Part shown: in pieces, positions 39,001 to 54,400 of the stretch
Layout of the letters: every line of letters begins with the position of its first letter
How positions within the stretch are numbered: the first letter of the stretch is position 1
Assembly: GCF_016859285.1 (NCBI RefSeq)
Contig: NC_053418.1
Span: 18,873,329 to 18,937,328, forward strand
DNA: 64,000 nucleotides
From: Xiphias gladius
Lineage: Eukaryota > Chordata > Actinopteri > Istiophoriformes > Xiphiidae
Direction: 5' to 3'
The notes under the pieces: generated by a model
The model's database searches: none
What the model saw: the letters and a program-made list of their open reading frames with translations, nothing else
Told to the model about the DNA's origin: nothing
Position numbers and translations under genes: made by a program

Positions 39001-42000
39001 AATGCAAGGACGGAATGGGAAGAATTCATATTAATGTACACATAAACTGCAATACGTACGCATGTGCACAGTGATTTACAGAACACACAGCCTAGTGTCA
39101 GATTAGGAGAAAACAGGCGACAATCCCAAACCGACCCCAAACCACTCAAAAACAATGATACAATTCACCAAACAACATCCCTACAGTGTTTCAGACTCCA
39201 GCTGCTGCTGGGCAGCCAGGGCACAACAACAGTGAAGGGAAGTGGTTTGGCGTTGGTCATGAAAGACAGAGAGGAGGGGGGAGAGAAACAGTAGCGGGTG
39301 GAGTGTTTGCATCACCTTTTTACAACGGCGAAGCTGGCTGCAAAGCCGTCCAGGTCTGTTCATTGCAGGACACACTTAAGACACATAGTCCCAGGGCCTT
39401 TTCATATGGCAAAATGTGCCTGTGTACGCTGGTCTCTGTGCCAACATGCTGACGTCATCACTGAGGTGATCGCTATAGAGTTTCAACAGTGGACCAAGTC
39501 TTATAGCTGGAACACTGTGAACTCCCCCCCCCAACAACTTATGCGTTCAATTATTCCCTGACAATAGAGACTGTTTCAGCTCTGCTTGCATGGAAAATGA
39601 TGTGTGTATCTGTGTGAGAGCTTGTCCACATGCGCTTATGTGCGCAAGCGTGTGTCCAAATGACTTCGGAGGCAGCTGTTCTCACACAAAGGCAGTGTGT
39701 TTCAATGCAGCTGGGTCCCAGCACACATGGGGCGGGGTCAGAGCAGAAATTGCTAAAGAGAGAAATAATATGCATGTTTCTGTGTCCTAAATCATGGATC
39801 ATGGGTTTGTACTTGCAGGAGGTGACGAATAAGCCTGTGTACGCAAACAAGTGCGTGGCAGTGAATAAGTGTATATTTGTTCTGTGTGTGCACTTCGTAC
39901 TTGCAAGTTGATTTGTTTTTTGGCTGCAGGCCCTAAGGAGAGAAACAGTGGAGTGAATTTCGAGCTATAAAACAAATTTGTTTAGAGTTACGAGAGAGCA
40001 CAGGGAGCTTAGAGTCTGCCAAGCAGTGATCACTTCAACAATTTATAGCACACTAAAGCTTGATGGCTCTTACACGGCTGTGCAGACTCAGCCTAACAAA
40101 CCCGGTCTGCATTATCATATAGTGGCATGGTGGGAGCTGGGAGAAGCTGCAGGAAGGCAAACCAAACTGCAGAATGATTTGAAGGCAAAGTACAGGTGAT
40201 AATAACAGGAAGTTGTTTGTATTTGTGTGTGTGTGTGTTAGTATATCTACTTTAAGACTGTGTGGTCTCTCAGCATATAACTAACAGGCCTGCAGAGTAG
40301 AGATTCATGAAACACTGTGTACATGTTCCGGACCAGCCTCATAAATAACTGTGGGCTGGAAAAGAAATGTATACATTCAACCTGGACGTTAGTTTATTAT
40401 GAGTAACAACAGGACAAAAACACTAATCGCAGCACTACCCCCTCTGCTCCTCTTCCATCTCACCTCTAAGAGGACCAGGGGGAACAAACTGGGCTATATT
40501 CAAAACACAAAATATGTTCAGATACAATCTTAAAGAAGAACAACAAAATATATTATTCTGTATGTTTCACACCTCGAACACAATCCTCAGATTTTGATGA
40601 GAAAGGAGACAGAGAAGGGGCAAGAGTTGTCACCGAGCAGCTTCCTTTTCCAAACAAACAGTAATGGAGAAACCCAAATCACAGTAACTGGCAGAACGGA
40701 CTGTCTTAGGCCTAGATGAGGTAACTAATGAATTGCAAAACACACACACAGCAATACTGTAACCTCATCTGTGCGCTTTACTGGCACAGTAAGAGTTGTG
40801 CACTGCCGGCTGGAACACAGCCACTGACTATTACACAAGTTGATACTGTATTATTAACTGATTAGCCAGCTTTTCCTGTAAGCCAGAAGCCCTTACAGAG
40901 AAAGGAGAGAAAGGTTTAGGAGAGGAGCGGGTGTGAATCGGTCTTTCTAAGCCCCTGATCAAAGACTGCTGTGGTCTCTCTCAATGAGAGCACTCTTATA
41001 GTGCATCATCCCTCAGTGGGGAGATGAAGTAAAGGGGATTTAATCACATTAAAAGATACACATGAGGCAAAAAGACACTGACATGACACTGTTATCCACT
41101 CTGTGCTGGAATTTTTCATGTTGTTACATCCTGTTCTTTCTCTAATACATCAAATTACTGTTTGAAGAGAGGTATTAGTCTGTGAATGTTATCGCTTTAG
41201 CCGGTATGGCTGTGAGTGGACGGGCAGAATACGTGGCACAACACTTTCTCCTAATTAAAGTGGTTGTAATTTGGCTCTCACGAGAACCTCAGTGTGCATG
41301 CATGTGTCATGGTGACTGACATCTCTCAGTATAACTCACACCTCGGATGCACATCAGGGAGGAGGAGGGCACAATTACAGTTCTTGGGTTTGATCTCTGA
41401 CATGTGTCCAGGCTGGCCAGCAAAAAGTTTTTCTGGGCCTGCTCACATTTTTGACTGTGACTGGTCAACAGTATCACATGACTAGTTGTATATTTTACAG
41501 GAGGCCTTTGGGCTGCATGCTTCCAGTTGTCCAGCTTACAACCAGTCCCAAACAGCAAACATAAATGAGTAATAAACAAACCCTTAGCTGCAATGACTAT
41601 ACTAGTCCTTTCTCATGGAATCATATTCCTCTTCAAAAATGTCAAATAAATTTGGGGTGAAATGTTGGCATTAGTGTCAACAATCCCCATGCTGCAAACA
41701 AAGGGAAAAACAGAATCAACTTAACACTCTACAGAACCAACAAAACAACAGACTCTTTCTTCAATATGTGTCTTTTCATATCTCTTTTCATTTTCCATGT
41801 CGGCAATCACCTTAGCAAAATGAGTTGGCTTCCTTTTACAATGAGACCCTTCTATCAGGCAATGAGATTGAAACCTGTTCACATCACAAGATGTATGAGA
41901 AGGATGTCATGGGATGAAGTGTTGTTGGAGTAGGAAGATGGGACAGACAAATGGCAGATGAGGAACAGCTAAAGGGACAAACAGAGGTTGGGGAGGGCAA

Positions 42001-44053
42001 GAGGTCACAGTGCCACAGCTTCCCGAAGGAGACTGGCATCCCTGCTGAGTACCGTAGCATTAAGATCCTTTTCATCCTCAGTGGGGTATGGGGTGGCCAG
42101 TTATCTCACTTTCACGAACCAATCCTAAAAGTTGCTGTGCAACACACTGTAACACACTTAAAGCTTTCATTAGTTGACTTTTGCAAATAAGTGCCCCCAA
42201 ACCCCCATGCTGATTAACAGTTCCAAAAGCCTGACACAATTTCAGTGACACACACAGAGTGTTTGTCTCAGTAATCCCAGGCTTTCCTTCTTGTCTGAAT
42301 CGGGATGAGGAAATCGGGGCTAATTAGCTCAGCCAGCCTAACTAGCACTTAAGCCTGCGAAACTCTCCTCCCTCTTGTCTCTTACCTCTGCTCTCTGTGC
42401 GATACTACAGACACACGTGGAGAGGTTCAGTTAAGTCTAAAGCATGTGGGGCGGAAACCATATTAATGCATATAAATCTGAAAATGCATTATTCTTCTTA
42501 GTTTTGGCCTTCTATTCACATTCAAATGAACTCTTTAAACCGGTGAGATTCCAAAACACTCGTCTTCCATATCTGGGCAAAACAGAGCTCTTATAAAATC
42601 CTAACATATGACTGTCATGCGATAAAACTTTCAGAAACAATCTCACACATTCAACTCCTCTGCTAACCATATGGTTTTGTCGTTTGCCAGCTGCCATTAA
42701 ACCTGAGAGCTTGAGGAAGAAAAGATTCAAGATTTATTTTGTTTTTTTTTTTTGGCATTTAAGTTTGAACTTTGAGTAACATCTTTACAACTACCTGGAA
42801 ATTTTAGTTTGAATGGAAAACTCATACTTCCCATATAGATGTATCCAGCTTAATTTCTTTTAAATGAAATTAAAGCATCTAATTTGCAGTGATGGCTTAC
42901 TTTTTTTGACTGGCAGCATCACTAGCAAGTTATTTATACCATCTAGGCACACAAATGGTCCATCCTCTATATTACTGTTTGAGTCCAATATTCTCTGTAC
43001 TTATCTTCTCTCCACTTCCCTGGAATATTCCAAATTCAATTATGCTTATTACAATGTGGGTCTATGGAGGTTAAAGCAATCAGACAATGTTGTTTACAGC
43101 TTCTATCATTTTGATCAAAAATGGGATAATGCAATCCATGTAAATGTCGTCATTTTCTCTGTTTGTCTCTCTTCTATTCAGTGTGCTCTCTCTGAGCCCC
43201 ATTTCTAGCCAAGGGCTCTGTAGTTAAAGCTGTTTTCAACACTCTCTATTATTCATCACTGTTGCTACTGTTGCCTTATTTAGACTATATGGCCACATGT
43301 GTATATATAACCACATGTGCTGCCCCCACGTGAGATCTGTTGAAGGGGAGGTGAGGCTGTTGGCTGTCCTGAAGGTTTTCAAGACAGAGACAGAGAGAAC
43401 AGACACAATAATAAGGCAATAGACACTCTACGTTCAAGCTGTGTGTATGTGCGTACGGGTGCATGTGTGTCCTCTCTGACTATTGACCGGCGACAGCCCT
43501 GAAGTAGAGCAGTTCATTATAATATTCATGAAGCTGCAGGACTTCTGAGTGGAGTTAAAGCAAAGCTGGTTATCACTGAGCTGACCCTCAGCCCTCTGCC
43601 CTCAGGGTACAATGACCAAGAAGGGGACAGATGAGGCACGGCTGGAGGGAGTGTGTGTGTATGTATATGAGTGAGTTGGAGGGGGAGAGCTGCCATAAAT
43701 CAAGGCCTGAGGAATATTGCTATCATGGGATAATAAAGGCAGTATTTGTTTCACTGACAGCTGTATTAATAACATGGGGAACACTTGTAAGGTGAGATCC
43801 ACTCACAGTCCCCGACTCTGTGATTTTGGTTCCACCCTTCTGCCACTTCACAGCACTTACGGCTTGCTCTGGTTACTAATGGGCCACATTAACCCTTGGA
43901 GTCCGTGCGTGTGTGTTGTGCACACGTGTGAATGCGTGTGTGTCAGTTCAGTGAGAGGCAGTGAAAAAAAGGAGTCAGGAAGGCAAGAAGGCATGTAAGG
44001 GCAACTCAGATGGAGAAATCGAAAGAACAAGAGAGGGATAATAATTAATCGTG

Positions 44054-44120
<67 letters not shown>

Positions 44121-44193
44121 CGCGCGCATGTGTGCGCATGGTTCTTATCTCTGCCCTCCAGAACATCTTTAACAGATTTGGGGATCGACATTT

Positions 44194-44228
<35 letters not shown>

Positions 44229-45432
44229 AATGAAACTTAAAACTTCTACACACTCATTTACACGACTACTTATCTACACACCAACACTGCACACACAGAT
44301 TTACTTAAACAAAATATTTATTCAGCTACAACAGAACAATGCACAGCCTCTATCTGCTGACATGTAAACGTACCATGGGCACGCAGACATGAGCTGAGCT
44401 GGTCTGGGCTTCAAATAGTCTTACATTCCAGTTCAGAGTGAACCCCTTTTGTCTTTCCTGCTTCTGTCTGGCTGGACCAATAATGGTCTTTCATTAAATA
44501 CTGGATACTTAAGAGGCCGATTTTCTCTGCAGTCATCTAATCTGGAAGAAATGGTGATGGCAGTTTCTCTGTAAACACAGCAGTGCATAAAAGCTGCAGT
44601 GAGGGATGTTCTGGTGCTCTTTCAAATAGCTTTTCAACCCAGAAATTAAAAAAGGGAAGCGAAGGAATAAATATTACTATTTTATTTGAAATTTGAAATT
44701 TAAAGAAGATAAATACGCTACCAAAATATTGGCTATTGGCTGGCGCAGTCTAAAGATATTAGAGCCCATATTGGTGAAGTTTTTCCAGCATGAAACAAAT
44801 GCAGAACACAGGTCTGACAGTTGCTGACTGCTCAGTGTGGGGGTATTTATGGAGGCTCTTCAGTCAGCCAACAAATGAACAGGCACATATGCACACAGAT
44901 TTAACTGAACCCAAGTAAACATGTTCCGTTATCAACAGCAGCAGATCATTCGGGAGCCATGCATCAAGTATGCACCACGCCCCTTCCACATTCTCTTGCT
45001 AAGCAAATCCTTGAGCTATTTTGTGTCTTCTGTCACACACATGCTGCACACACACACAACCCTTTCTGTCTGCAACATCTATCCCCAACCCACACTGGCT
45101 GAGGTACCATGAGAGTGACATGATGTGTGCAGGGAATGATGTGTGTGAGTGTGTGTGTGAGGGAGCGTAAAGCTGTATCTTTGATATTATTATTATCGAT
45201 TCTATACGGCCAAGCCAGCATTTCATCAGAGAGCCATGGGAACAGGATAAAGGCTAGCCTTGTAGGACTACCCATGATGCTAGAGCTCCGCAGACCTACT
45301 GAGAGTGTGTATAAGGGTTTGTGTGTGAGTCTGTGTCAGTGCACACATTTTGTGGCTCTGCTCATATCAGGAACACAAGACCATTCCGCTAAACAAACAG
45401 AACCTAATCGCAGATGCAGTGTGAAATTAAGG

Positions 45433-45475
<43 letters not shown>

Positions 45476-48400
45476 AGCAGATATTGGACAGCCTTTCAAA
45501 CAGTGCTGTATAAATGACTGATAGCTCAGCATCCGCTTCCTCAGATAAACATGACAGATAGACATGGACCGGGTCTGACTCTGATCCACTGCCAGTAGCT
45601 CTGCATTAGCTGCTTGTCTGATTATCCGTCTGTGGGACTGAGCTCTCTCCTACACAACCATCAATCCCTTCACAATCTCCCTCTGCATTGTCAGGTAATC
45701 GCTCCTCTCTAATTGTCTGTCTGTCTAACTGCCTGTCTTCTATTTGTCCGTCACTCCCATCCTAATCCACTGAATCAGCATCATCAAGTCAAACCATCTC
45801 TCTTGGGCTCAATAAATACACATGCTGTCCCATGTATGTTTCTTACAATACACAGATATGTCTTCTTCTTCCTCCCCACTTTTTCCTCAGTCTCTTTCAT
45901 TAGGAGGCACTCACGCCGGAACAAACCCATCAAAATCTCTGCCTCTCTGCCCACCAAAATGCTTGCTTCTAGAAGGAGAAGAGAAAAATAAGACATAACC
46001 TTACTGAGGGAGCTGTGTCATGGCATGTTTAGTGCGGATGTGAGTCATGAAGTCAGAAACCAAAAGCAGGAGAGGAGGACCAAAGCTGGCAAGAGAGGTT
46101 ATATGAAAGTAAGAAACCCCAGGAGAGAAAAAGACTGTAAAAATAAGTTTGAGTTAAAAAATAAATCATTGGGTAGGTGGAGACGCAGTACTGTGGCAGA
46201 GAAGGGTATAAGTGGCTCATTTTTCACACTATTCCTCAGACAACTGGCTCAAGGAGACGCACACAAAACAAAGTCCAGTTCAGCCACCTCTTCCTCCACA
46301 GCTTCTGTCATGCCATACAGTACATAGAGTGATGGGTTGCAGTTCCACCTGTGTTTCTCAGGCTGAGGAGGTCCTACCTATTTCAGTCCCAGCAGGCACC
46401 TCCTGGGAAAAAGCAATGGACAATATCAGCAGAAAAAACAGCATGACCTCTACTGCAGACACAGAGCAGCACAGAGCGGGGCAGAGAGAGGCAGCGAGAG
46501 AAAAAAAAAAAAAAAAAAAAAAAAAAAATCGGACACACGTGACTGCAGAGGTGAATGAAGGCTGGGGAGGGAGGAGGAGAAGAAGGAGAGACAGACAGAT
46601 ACAAGCAGAGGAGACACTCGAGATACCTATCTTGAAAGAGAGAGACAGAAAGCTAGGTGGACAGACAGACATTCGACTGCAGAAACCTCCTCTGCAGTAA
46701 GTGGTTATTGATTGTAAGACAAGGGCCAAAAGGATTCCATGGCCAGTGAACTGACACAGGATGCTGACTTTTTCCCTCCTAGCATAATTGCAGACAAAAT
46801 ATAAAGCACGAGCAGAATTGCATTTAACAGCAAGCAGGACCTACTTAACTGCGGCATACAATGACCAAGACCAGACTTACAGTGTACAGCGAACAGGAAC
46901 ACACCACTGTATAAAAACGCATCAGGAAGACTGTATATTGAGGATACTGTGTAGTGACACTGAGGAGGACCTCTGGCACTTCAGTGACCTTTTCTCTACT
47001 AATGACCAGAGATGACTGTGGTTGTAACATTAATGGGGACAAGATGAACACACACCACATGCTTTAAGCTTTCAATGCACTGCATACACACATGCATATA
47101 CACAGAGATACAGACACACACAAAAACGCAGGCTGTATTCCAGGAACAGAAAGATCACATCTGCCTAGTTTGTTCAGTCTCTGACTGATGCTGATGCAGC
47201 TGACCTTTTAAAAGTCTAAACTCTGGCTCTCTCACATCAGGAAGCGGCCTGTATTGAAGTAAAGTGAAGTCAATCAACAGAAAGAGACGCAGCCAGTTGT
47301 TTGGTTAGTCTGTGCATGGACTTTTAAAAAGTTGATTTGTAGGAAGTGGTCAAAGCTACCAGTCAAATGTGCTCAAACTAGGAAACCAGAGTTACTGCCT
47401 GTCACACACACTCAGGTTCTCTGGCCACTGTTCTTAAGGGGATGGCATGTTGAGGAAAACATTTTTTGATAGCTGTCCTTTCTCTCTAGTATTTTTCAGA
47501 GGTTTGGAGTGCATGTGTTTAAGTGGAGAGCATGGTGAACTTCTTCCTGAGATATAAATATGAATACAAGATAAACATGTCTCTGCTATTTGGACTGGCA
47601 TCCAAAGAGCGCCAACATCCTTCTGTCAAAACTATGGCATTTTATTATTGTATAGATGTTAAAAAAAAGCAGCTAAAATCTAAAGATTCTAACATTTAAA
47701 GGTCTTTTCTACTCCTGAATTCAATTTAAATACGATTATTTCTGTGCTGCCAACTCCAGGCGTCGAGGAAAGATTTATTCACAAGAGGGGAAAGGTTGAT
47801 GACTGGGAGATGTAAGTCATTATTGCAATAATATCCCACGATTTCACAGTGTCCCCGCTGTGAGAGGCTGGATGATACGCCACAGTGCTGTCAGTTAGCA
47901 TGAATTTGAGAGTTACTATCCCCCTACTGATGTCACCATTTACTCCAGCCACCCACACACACACACACACAGCAAAGAAAGAGCCACAGTGAGTAAGTTA
48001 TTTAAGGTGACAAACAAAGGAACAAAATCATCACTAGCTCTTATTACTGACTTGGCCATTATGCCCATAGGAAATGTGATTAATGTATTAACGTAACAAC
48101 GTCTGTCCCCAGATGTAAGAAGGCACTAACTAACAGTTACAGACAATACTGGCACAATTCAGGATATATTGTAACCAAACTCCATTAAAAATCTTGAAAT
48201 CAAAAAAAAAAGGAAGATTATTAGTAGAAGTTTTTAAGTTGTAGAACATGACTTAAAAGATTTCACAAATCATCAGGTACCAATCATTAATTCGGCATAT
48301 ATCTTATACACCAATTAAAAAATTTCCCCTGGTAAATTCATCTTTTAGAACTGGTTCATCTATTATTACCTCAATCTTCTTCCAGTTAGAAAGAGACGTG

Positions 48401-51400
48401 GTAGGTGGCACCGAGCAATGTGAACCGATTCTAAAAGTTGGAATTTTAATTAATGAAATCCTCTGGTTGAATCACCTACGAGCCGAATTCATCAACATAT
48501 CTTACTGATTCAAAATAGGTCCCGATTAGGTTCAGTCGGGAAAGCAGCCTTGAGAGATAAACAAGGCACATTTAAAATAGCGGGGTTTTGAGTGGTAGCG
48601 TTGCGTCTCTCCAGAGTAACCGGCATGTTATCGGAGTAGCCTTGCTCCAGTCAGTTGGACTCGGTGGGCTGTCTCCAAAGCTGCTGCTCTGCGGCTCAGC
48701 GTAGGACCAGAGGTAGCCTCGTACGTGATCCGACGGTGGCCGAAGTGTCGCGCGTATTACGACTGACTGACATTTTTCCATTTCATCTCGCCCCTAAAGC
48801 GCTCCGAGTCCTTGGGCAATAAACAAAAACAACAAGCTTACCCTTCGATTGTGTGAGTTGTTCATCGTGTTCAAAGAGGAGCACTCCGCTTCCCAACTCT
48901 CCAAAACTGGCGGCACGGGCGCTTTACGCAACACCAGTGTCCGTTCAACGTCCCACACACACCGTGAAATACCTCAACTCAGATTTTCCCTTTGAGGCAC
49001 CTCCATTTTTTTTTTTTATTTTTTTTTTGGAGGGGGGGCAAAATGAAATATCCGCTGCGAATCCGAAGACAGCTGCCGGTTATTAACCTCAGAAGTTGTT
49101 ATGGATCCGCGCAGGAAATACAAACCACACTCGTGGCAGTTTGGGAACGACAGCGGTCATGTGTGTAAACCACTCTCCGCAGTGTCTTCGTTATCATCAT
49201 GAAAATCACTGTCGTCGTCGTTGTCGTTGTCCTAGCAGCTCCTGAGCTCCATTCCGGACTCTCACACACCACCACCAGCACAAGGGAGGATAAAGACTGA
49301 CCGACTGATGGACCAAATGAAAGCCAATTCTGAGGAGGCGGGTTTGTGTGTGTGTGTGTGTGTGTGTGTCTGTGTCTGTGCCTAATCTGTGTAGCTGCGG
49401 GCATGCAAAGGAGAGTGAATTGACATTTAAGACACTGGCTGTCAAAGCTGTGTCCAGGGACCTCTAGGGGTCCTCGAGGAGGGACGTTGGCAGCAATTTT
49501 AGGCACTGTGTCATCCTACTCTCATTCACCAGACATAAAGTAACTGACATTATGTAAATGATGTGATGTTTCCCTCAAACCTTTACTGTTGTCTGTGCAC
49601 TATAGCAAACACAGACGTGCATTTCAGTGTTTCCTTTCCCATGGGGTCCCAGCGTCCCTCGAAAATCTCACAAATGGCAGTGCAGAGTCTAAAGCTATTT
49701 GGGAGAAACTGACATAAGAAGGATTTGGCAGCCCCGAGTTCGGCCATGGTTTGAAGTGGTTTGCATGAGTGTCAGTAGAAAAAACCACTGTGTCCGCTCT
49801 GGTGCCTACACCTCCCACAGTGGAAAAAGACGTTTTTCTTTTTTTAAAGTTGTGAGCCAACTTCTTACACAAGGCAATGGGCAATTTGCTGTTTGCATCA
49901 CTGCACAGTACAGGCAAAACATCCCAAACATCGAGATGTGCATACATTAAGTACATGGACAGTCTCAAGTGTCCTTCGTTTATTCATTATTGCAATATTG
50001 GGATATTGCAGGACACAAAACAAACAATCACAGCAAAACCTCCAAGCAGTTAACCTGCAGATAATGCTGCTATTTTTGGTGAGATATCAACCTAGTGAAG
50101 TGATTCCATGTGGAGATATACTGTAAATCACTCTCCAATGAGTAGCACTGACACATTTATGTCCCTATATTATGAAGATCATTTAGCGATACAAAAAAGA
50201 AAAAGGCAACAAGTACAATATAGTCACTATACTACCATTACACATCCAATTCCTCCCAAAATACATAGGTTTATTATGATACTTTGTTGGCAATGACAGC
50301 TGCATAACCATAACTGTACTCTAAATTAGCAGTCTAAACTGTTCCAACATGAAGACACCAGTGTGCTCATATAACATTAGCCGTCAGCCTACAGTTGTTA
50401 CATACTGTATATGTAGTTCTACTGACAGAACAATTTATCATTCTCTGTAAAATTAAAATCTCCATTTGTCTCCCTCTGCCCTTTCTCTTTCTGTGCCTGC
50501 CTCTGCTTATTGTCTGGCCCATACTGTATGTGGCACTGGGAAGTTGTGCGGTGAAGCGTGTCGCCTTGTCGACCGGTGATGTATGAGAGTAATTTGTGAG
50601 CAGGTGGAAACGGAGAACACAGATGAATCCGGCTAGATTTAAGTGCGGGAATAAAACAGTGGTTAGGGTGAATCAGCTAACTGAGAGTTTGGCTCCAGGA
50701 AATCTGGACTGGAAAACTAATAATGGAGTGCCCAGGACATATTTTGCAAACACAAGGAGTACGTTATGAACATTTACCTCTGCAGGAAATAACTGTAAAG
50801 CATCGAACAATGTGTTCAATGTGTTCAACATGCTTGTGTTGTTGTGTGTTGTTTGTGGGTGAGTTGAGGAGTGGAATGAGATACAAAATCCAGAGATGCA
50901 GCAGATGATTTGTAGGAGGATCAGGATGGAGGAGGAGAGAGTCAATCTGTGGGCAGCCTTAGCTAATAGCAACAGAGCATCAAAGTCCATCTCAATGGTG
51001 CAATAATACATCTGTGCATCTGGCTGAGTGAATACAGCCCGTTACCTCTAGCTCAGGAAAAGGGAGGGGGGTGTGCTTTGTCATGAAATTCACTTCACAG
51101 TGGGAGCAGAGGACACCTCCACAGAAGCCAAAAGCATCGAGCGCCAAGAAGAATGTTAACAAAGTCATACAGTGTTTAAGAATTTGTATTCAACCCTCTT
51201 ATATGAATCTTTCTCTCTCGCTTTGCTCATCTCTCTGTGTGAGCAGACATGTTCAACAAAAACAAGATGAGCCTTGATAACTCAGGACTTAGGGCTGTAA
51301 ATATACTGCGGTTAATCAGATTAAGGATTCATCAGCAAGTAGCTGTGCCAGGGAGCCAGCCAGAGGAGTTCAATCGTAGACAAATTAACACTCACAGTTC

Positions 51401-54400
51401 ACTGGGGGGGTCACAGGAGCGGGTGAGCAACAATACCAAGACAAAGATACACAGAATAAACAGACAAAAAAAGTGTTGGTTTAAACTCTCCGTGTCCTCC
51501 AGTTAAATAAGAATATGGAGCTGACCAAACAACACATATACTGAATCTCTACAAAATATTAAAGGAATCTACATTTAAGATAAAGGCTCGCAATTGCACA
51601 GAGTCTTGCTTCAGTTTTCCCATGCTGAATGACTCAGTGGGACCAGCTGAATGAATGGTAGCATCATTCCCAGTGTCATCACACCACATTTCACAGGATG
51701 AGAGGACATTCTTCCAGCCAGACTAACCTACTCAGCCCCGTCCCTCTGAGACTCAAGCACTTCCTATTGACTCACTGACAAGAGTGCTTTTCTCAAAGAA
51801 GTATTTCTCTTCCTCTCTGCTACTATTGTACATCCGTAAGATCCCTTCCTTCCTACTGTAGATATACACAAATAAGAGTCGCCTGTGGCATCGTGTCTCT
51901 TTCCCTCCTCCCTTCTCTTCAATCAGTAATCTCTTTATTAAATGTTTTTAAGTTGGATAAGAAAGAATTGTAATTCCTGTCATGGTCTAGAGAAGTGACT
52001 GGACAGTAAATAAGCTTACAAAAAAAAATAATAATAATCTTGTGCCTGTGCTTGAAACTGACCCAAAAGAAGCACTGAAGCACATGGATAAGCTTTAACT
52101 GCTTTATTGCAAGGTGCCAGAAATAAGAGTAAAAATGCAAGAGTGCAATACCTTTCCCTTCCTCTTACCACTATATTTTTAGACTGCTAAAAATATATTA
52201 TGCTGGTGGCACAACATTGACAATCATTGCAATTATTTAGCTAAATAGTGCAGTACATGGGGATCACTCTACAGTATAGTGTCATGTACATACCTTTAAA
52301 TATTGCTTAAGATTTGCTCTGATTGAATGAAATGATTGTTTTAACAATGTGTATGTTATTTTATAAGCTAGAAATTGGGCTTGATTTCCATGGGCATGGA
52401 GTAAATGAAAATGAGTGAATTTGGGGCAACCCTTATCATAACAAATAAACTGCAATCCTTTGAAAGCAGACTGGACAATGCATCCATCCTTTATTTATTG
52501 CCTCTTTTTTCTACCTTTTATCATTCATATGGCAACAATGCTGCTTGTTTTCACATGTTACGCGGAAGGAGCAAAAATGTCTTCATTCATTTCTTCAGGT
52601 TGGTTAGCCTATCAGCCCCCTATTGGCCATAGGAGGGCACGGCAACATCTACGGACACTGAAACAGAATCATTCACTCCTCTCCCTATACTCTCATTGCT
52701 GATCTGTGCCTCATGTCTAAGAAACTGTGTCCATATTGTTATGTGCCTGTTGTGGCTTTGTCTTACGCAAGCATAAGAGGCATGTAGAGACCTACTTTCT
52801 TCTCAGTGCCAGGCAGCCTGAGGTGCTGTAGAACAGGTCATGGACATGACTGTTATCTAACTTCAAGTATGCTGGGAGGCATGCCAGTCATGACATCAAC
52901 ATCACAGAGTAACTGACTGAAGCTTGTTATAACGTATAAGAGGTGATATTCACTCACCTCTCGTAGCAGTGGCAGTTTACAAACTAACTATACTAACTAA
53001 CCGTGCAACTTAACTAGCCTGTAAATCTAAATAACAGAAAACGGTGTGTAGAAACGACCTACTGCAGCTAACACACACATTTATTATCACTACAACAGTA
53101 GAAATGTGCGCAACATGAGAAACCTAACAAACAACATCATAAGACCGTGATGCAAAGCTATTGCACACCATATCTTAGTATTATGTAAGTTAAATCAACA
53201 ACGAAAGCAAATACTGACTGTCAGTCTTGATGGATCTCACAGTTGACAGCTGGGGTTGCCAACTCTGAGGACATGAGCTGTGTGTGTGGGTTTTTTACGT
53301 AGTCCTAAAATAGTGCCTCAGTAAAGTTACACATGCGGTTACATAACAACCAAGTGACATACTGACCAATGACACAGTGTTTCAGAGGGGCTTGGTGTAG
53401 CAGGAGTTAATAGGGGCCTCCGGTTTGATTAGTTGGCTGTCTCAGCCAATCACACTGAGCCATGCTTCTCCCCAGAACCAATAGGAATCCCTGTCCAGGT
53501 TCTTAGTCCGTTCCAATGAAGATAACATGGATTAACCTTTTCATCTCCTAGTGGTGACAAGATTAGAAACATATACACTGACATGTGGACACCTTTCAAC
53601 CCTGACAACCTGAGGAGGCTCTTCGAGCTTTTGTGTAATAGCTTCGCTAATGGAGGGGGTGAAGGGCGACACAGTGGCAACGGAGTCAAAGGTGTGTGTG
53701 CTAACGTACACGTTGGTGTGTGCAAGGAGAAAGTAAAAATAAGAAATGACAGTACTGCGACAACACCTTGAGCACTACAGCCTGTATTAAATTCATCCAG
53801 TTATGAAAGTGCTTTGTACACACACCCCCCGCATACACACACAGACACACACACACACATACATACATCTCCCCCAAAAGGGACCCTAGGCTTTTGACCC
53901 TGAGTCCCAAACATGACATCATCCAGCTCGAGAGTTTGTTCCACTGATCTCATCATGGTGAGACGGAGACGCTGTTTTTTTTTTGTTTTTTGGGGGGGGC
54001 TGTTGTTTAGGGGGTTGAACAGCTCAGCCATGGCTCTCAACACCTCCTACCACAACAAGAGGCCCCTTTCAGAAGCCTTGGCCCTCAGATCTACCTCAGC
54101 CTTAAGCCCTGGCTTCTGCTGACCCGCCTCCAAACCCTGGAATTCCCCCGTGACAGTTCGCCTTTGGCATTTAGATTTTCTTAACAGCGCAGCCACCCAT
54201 CTTCTCAAGGCCAGGCATCCACCGACAGAAGTCACACAAAACTCAGGCTAATCTTGCCTTTCTGTGCTCTTGTTGCAGCGATAATAAAGCCCTAAACAGA
54301 TGCTGTCAGACCATCTGCTCAGTTTGCTCTTTGTTTTACTTCTGCTCTAAGTCTTGTATGATTCAAAATGATCAACATTTAAACAGCCAAATTGCTATTT

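Noticed and set aside
46212-46700. 162-codon plus-strand frame
   Set aside because: Held open by a poly-A run and purine-rich sequence (KKKKK, RRRR); no homology recognised.
48572-48781. 69-codon minus-strand frame in the internal CpG island
   Set aside because: It ends in a stop before any good donor and lacks resemblance to rhotekin N-termini. The nearby short exon ending at 48841 is the better candidate.
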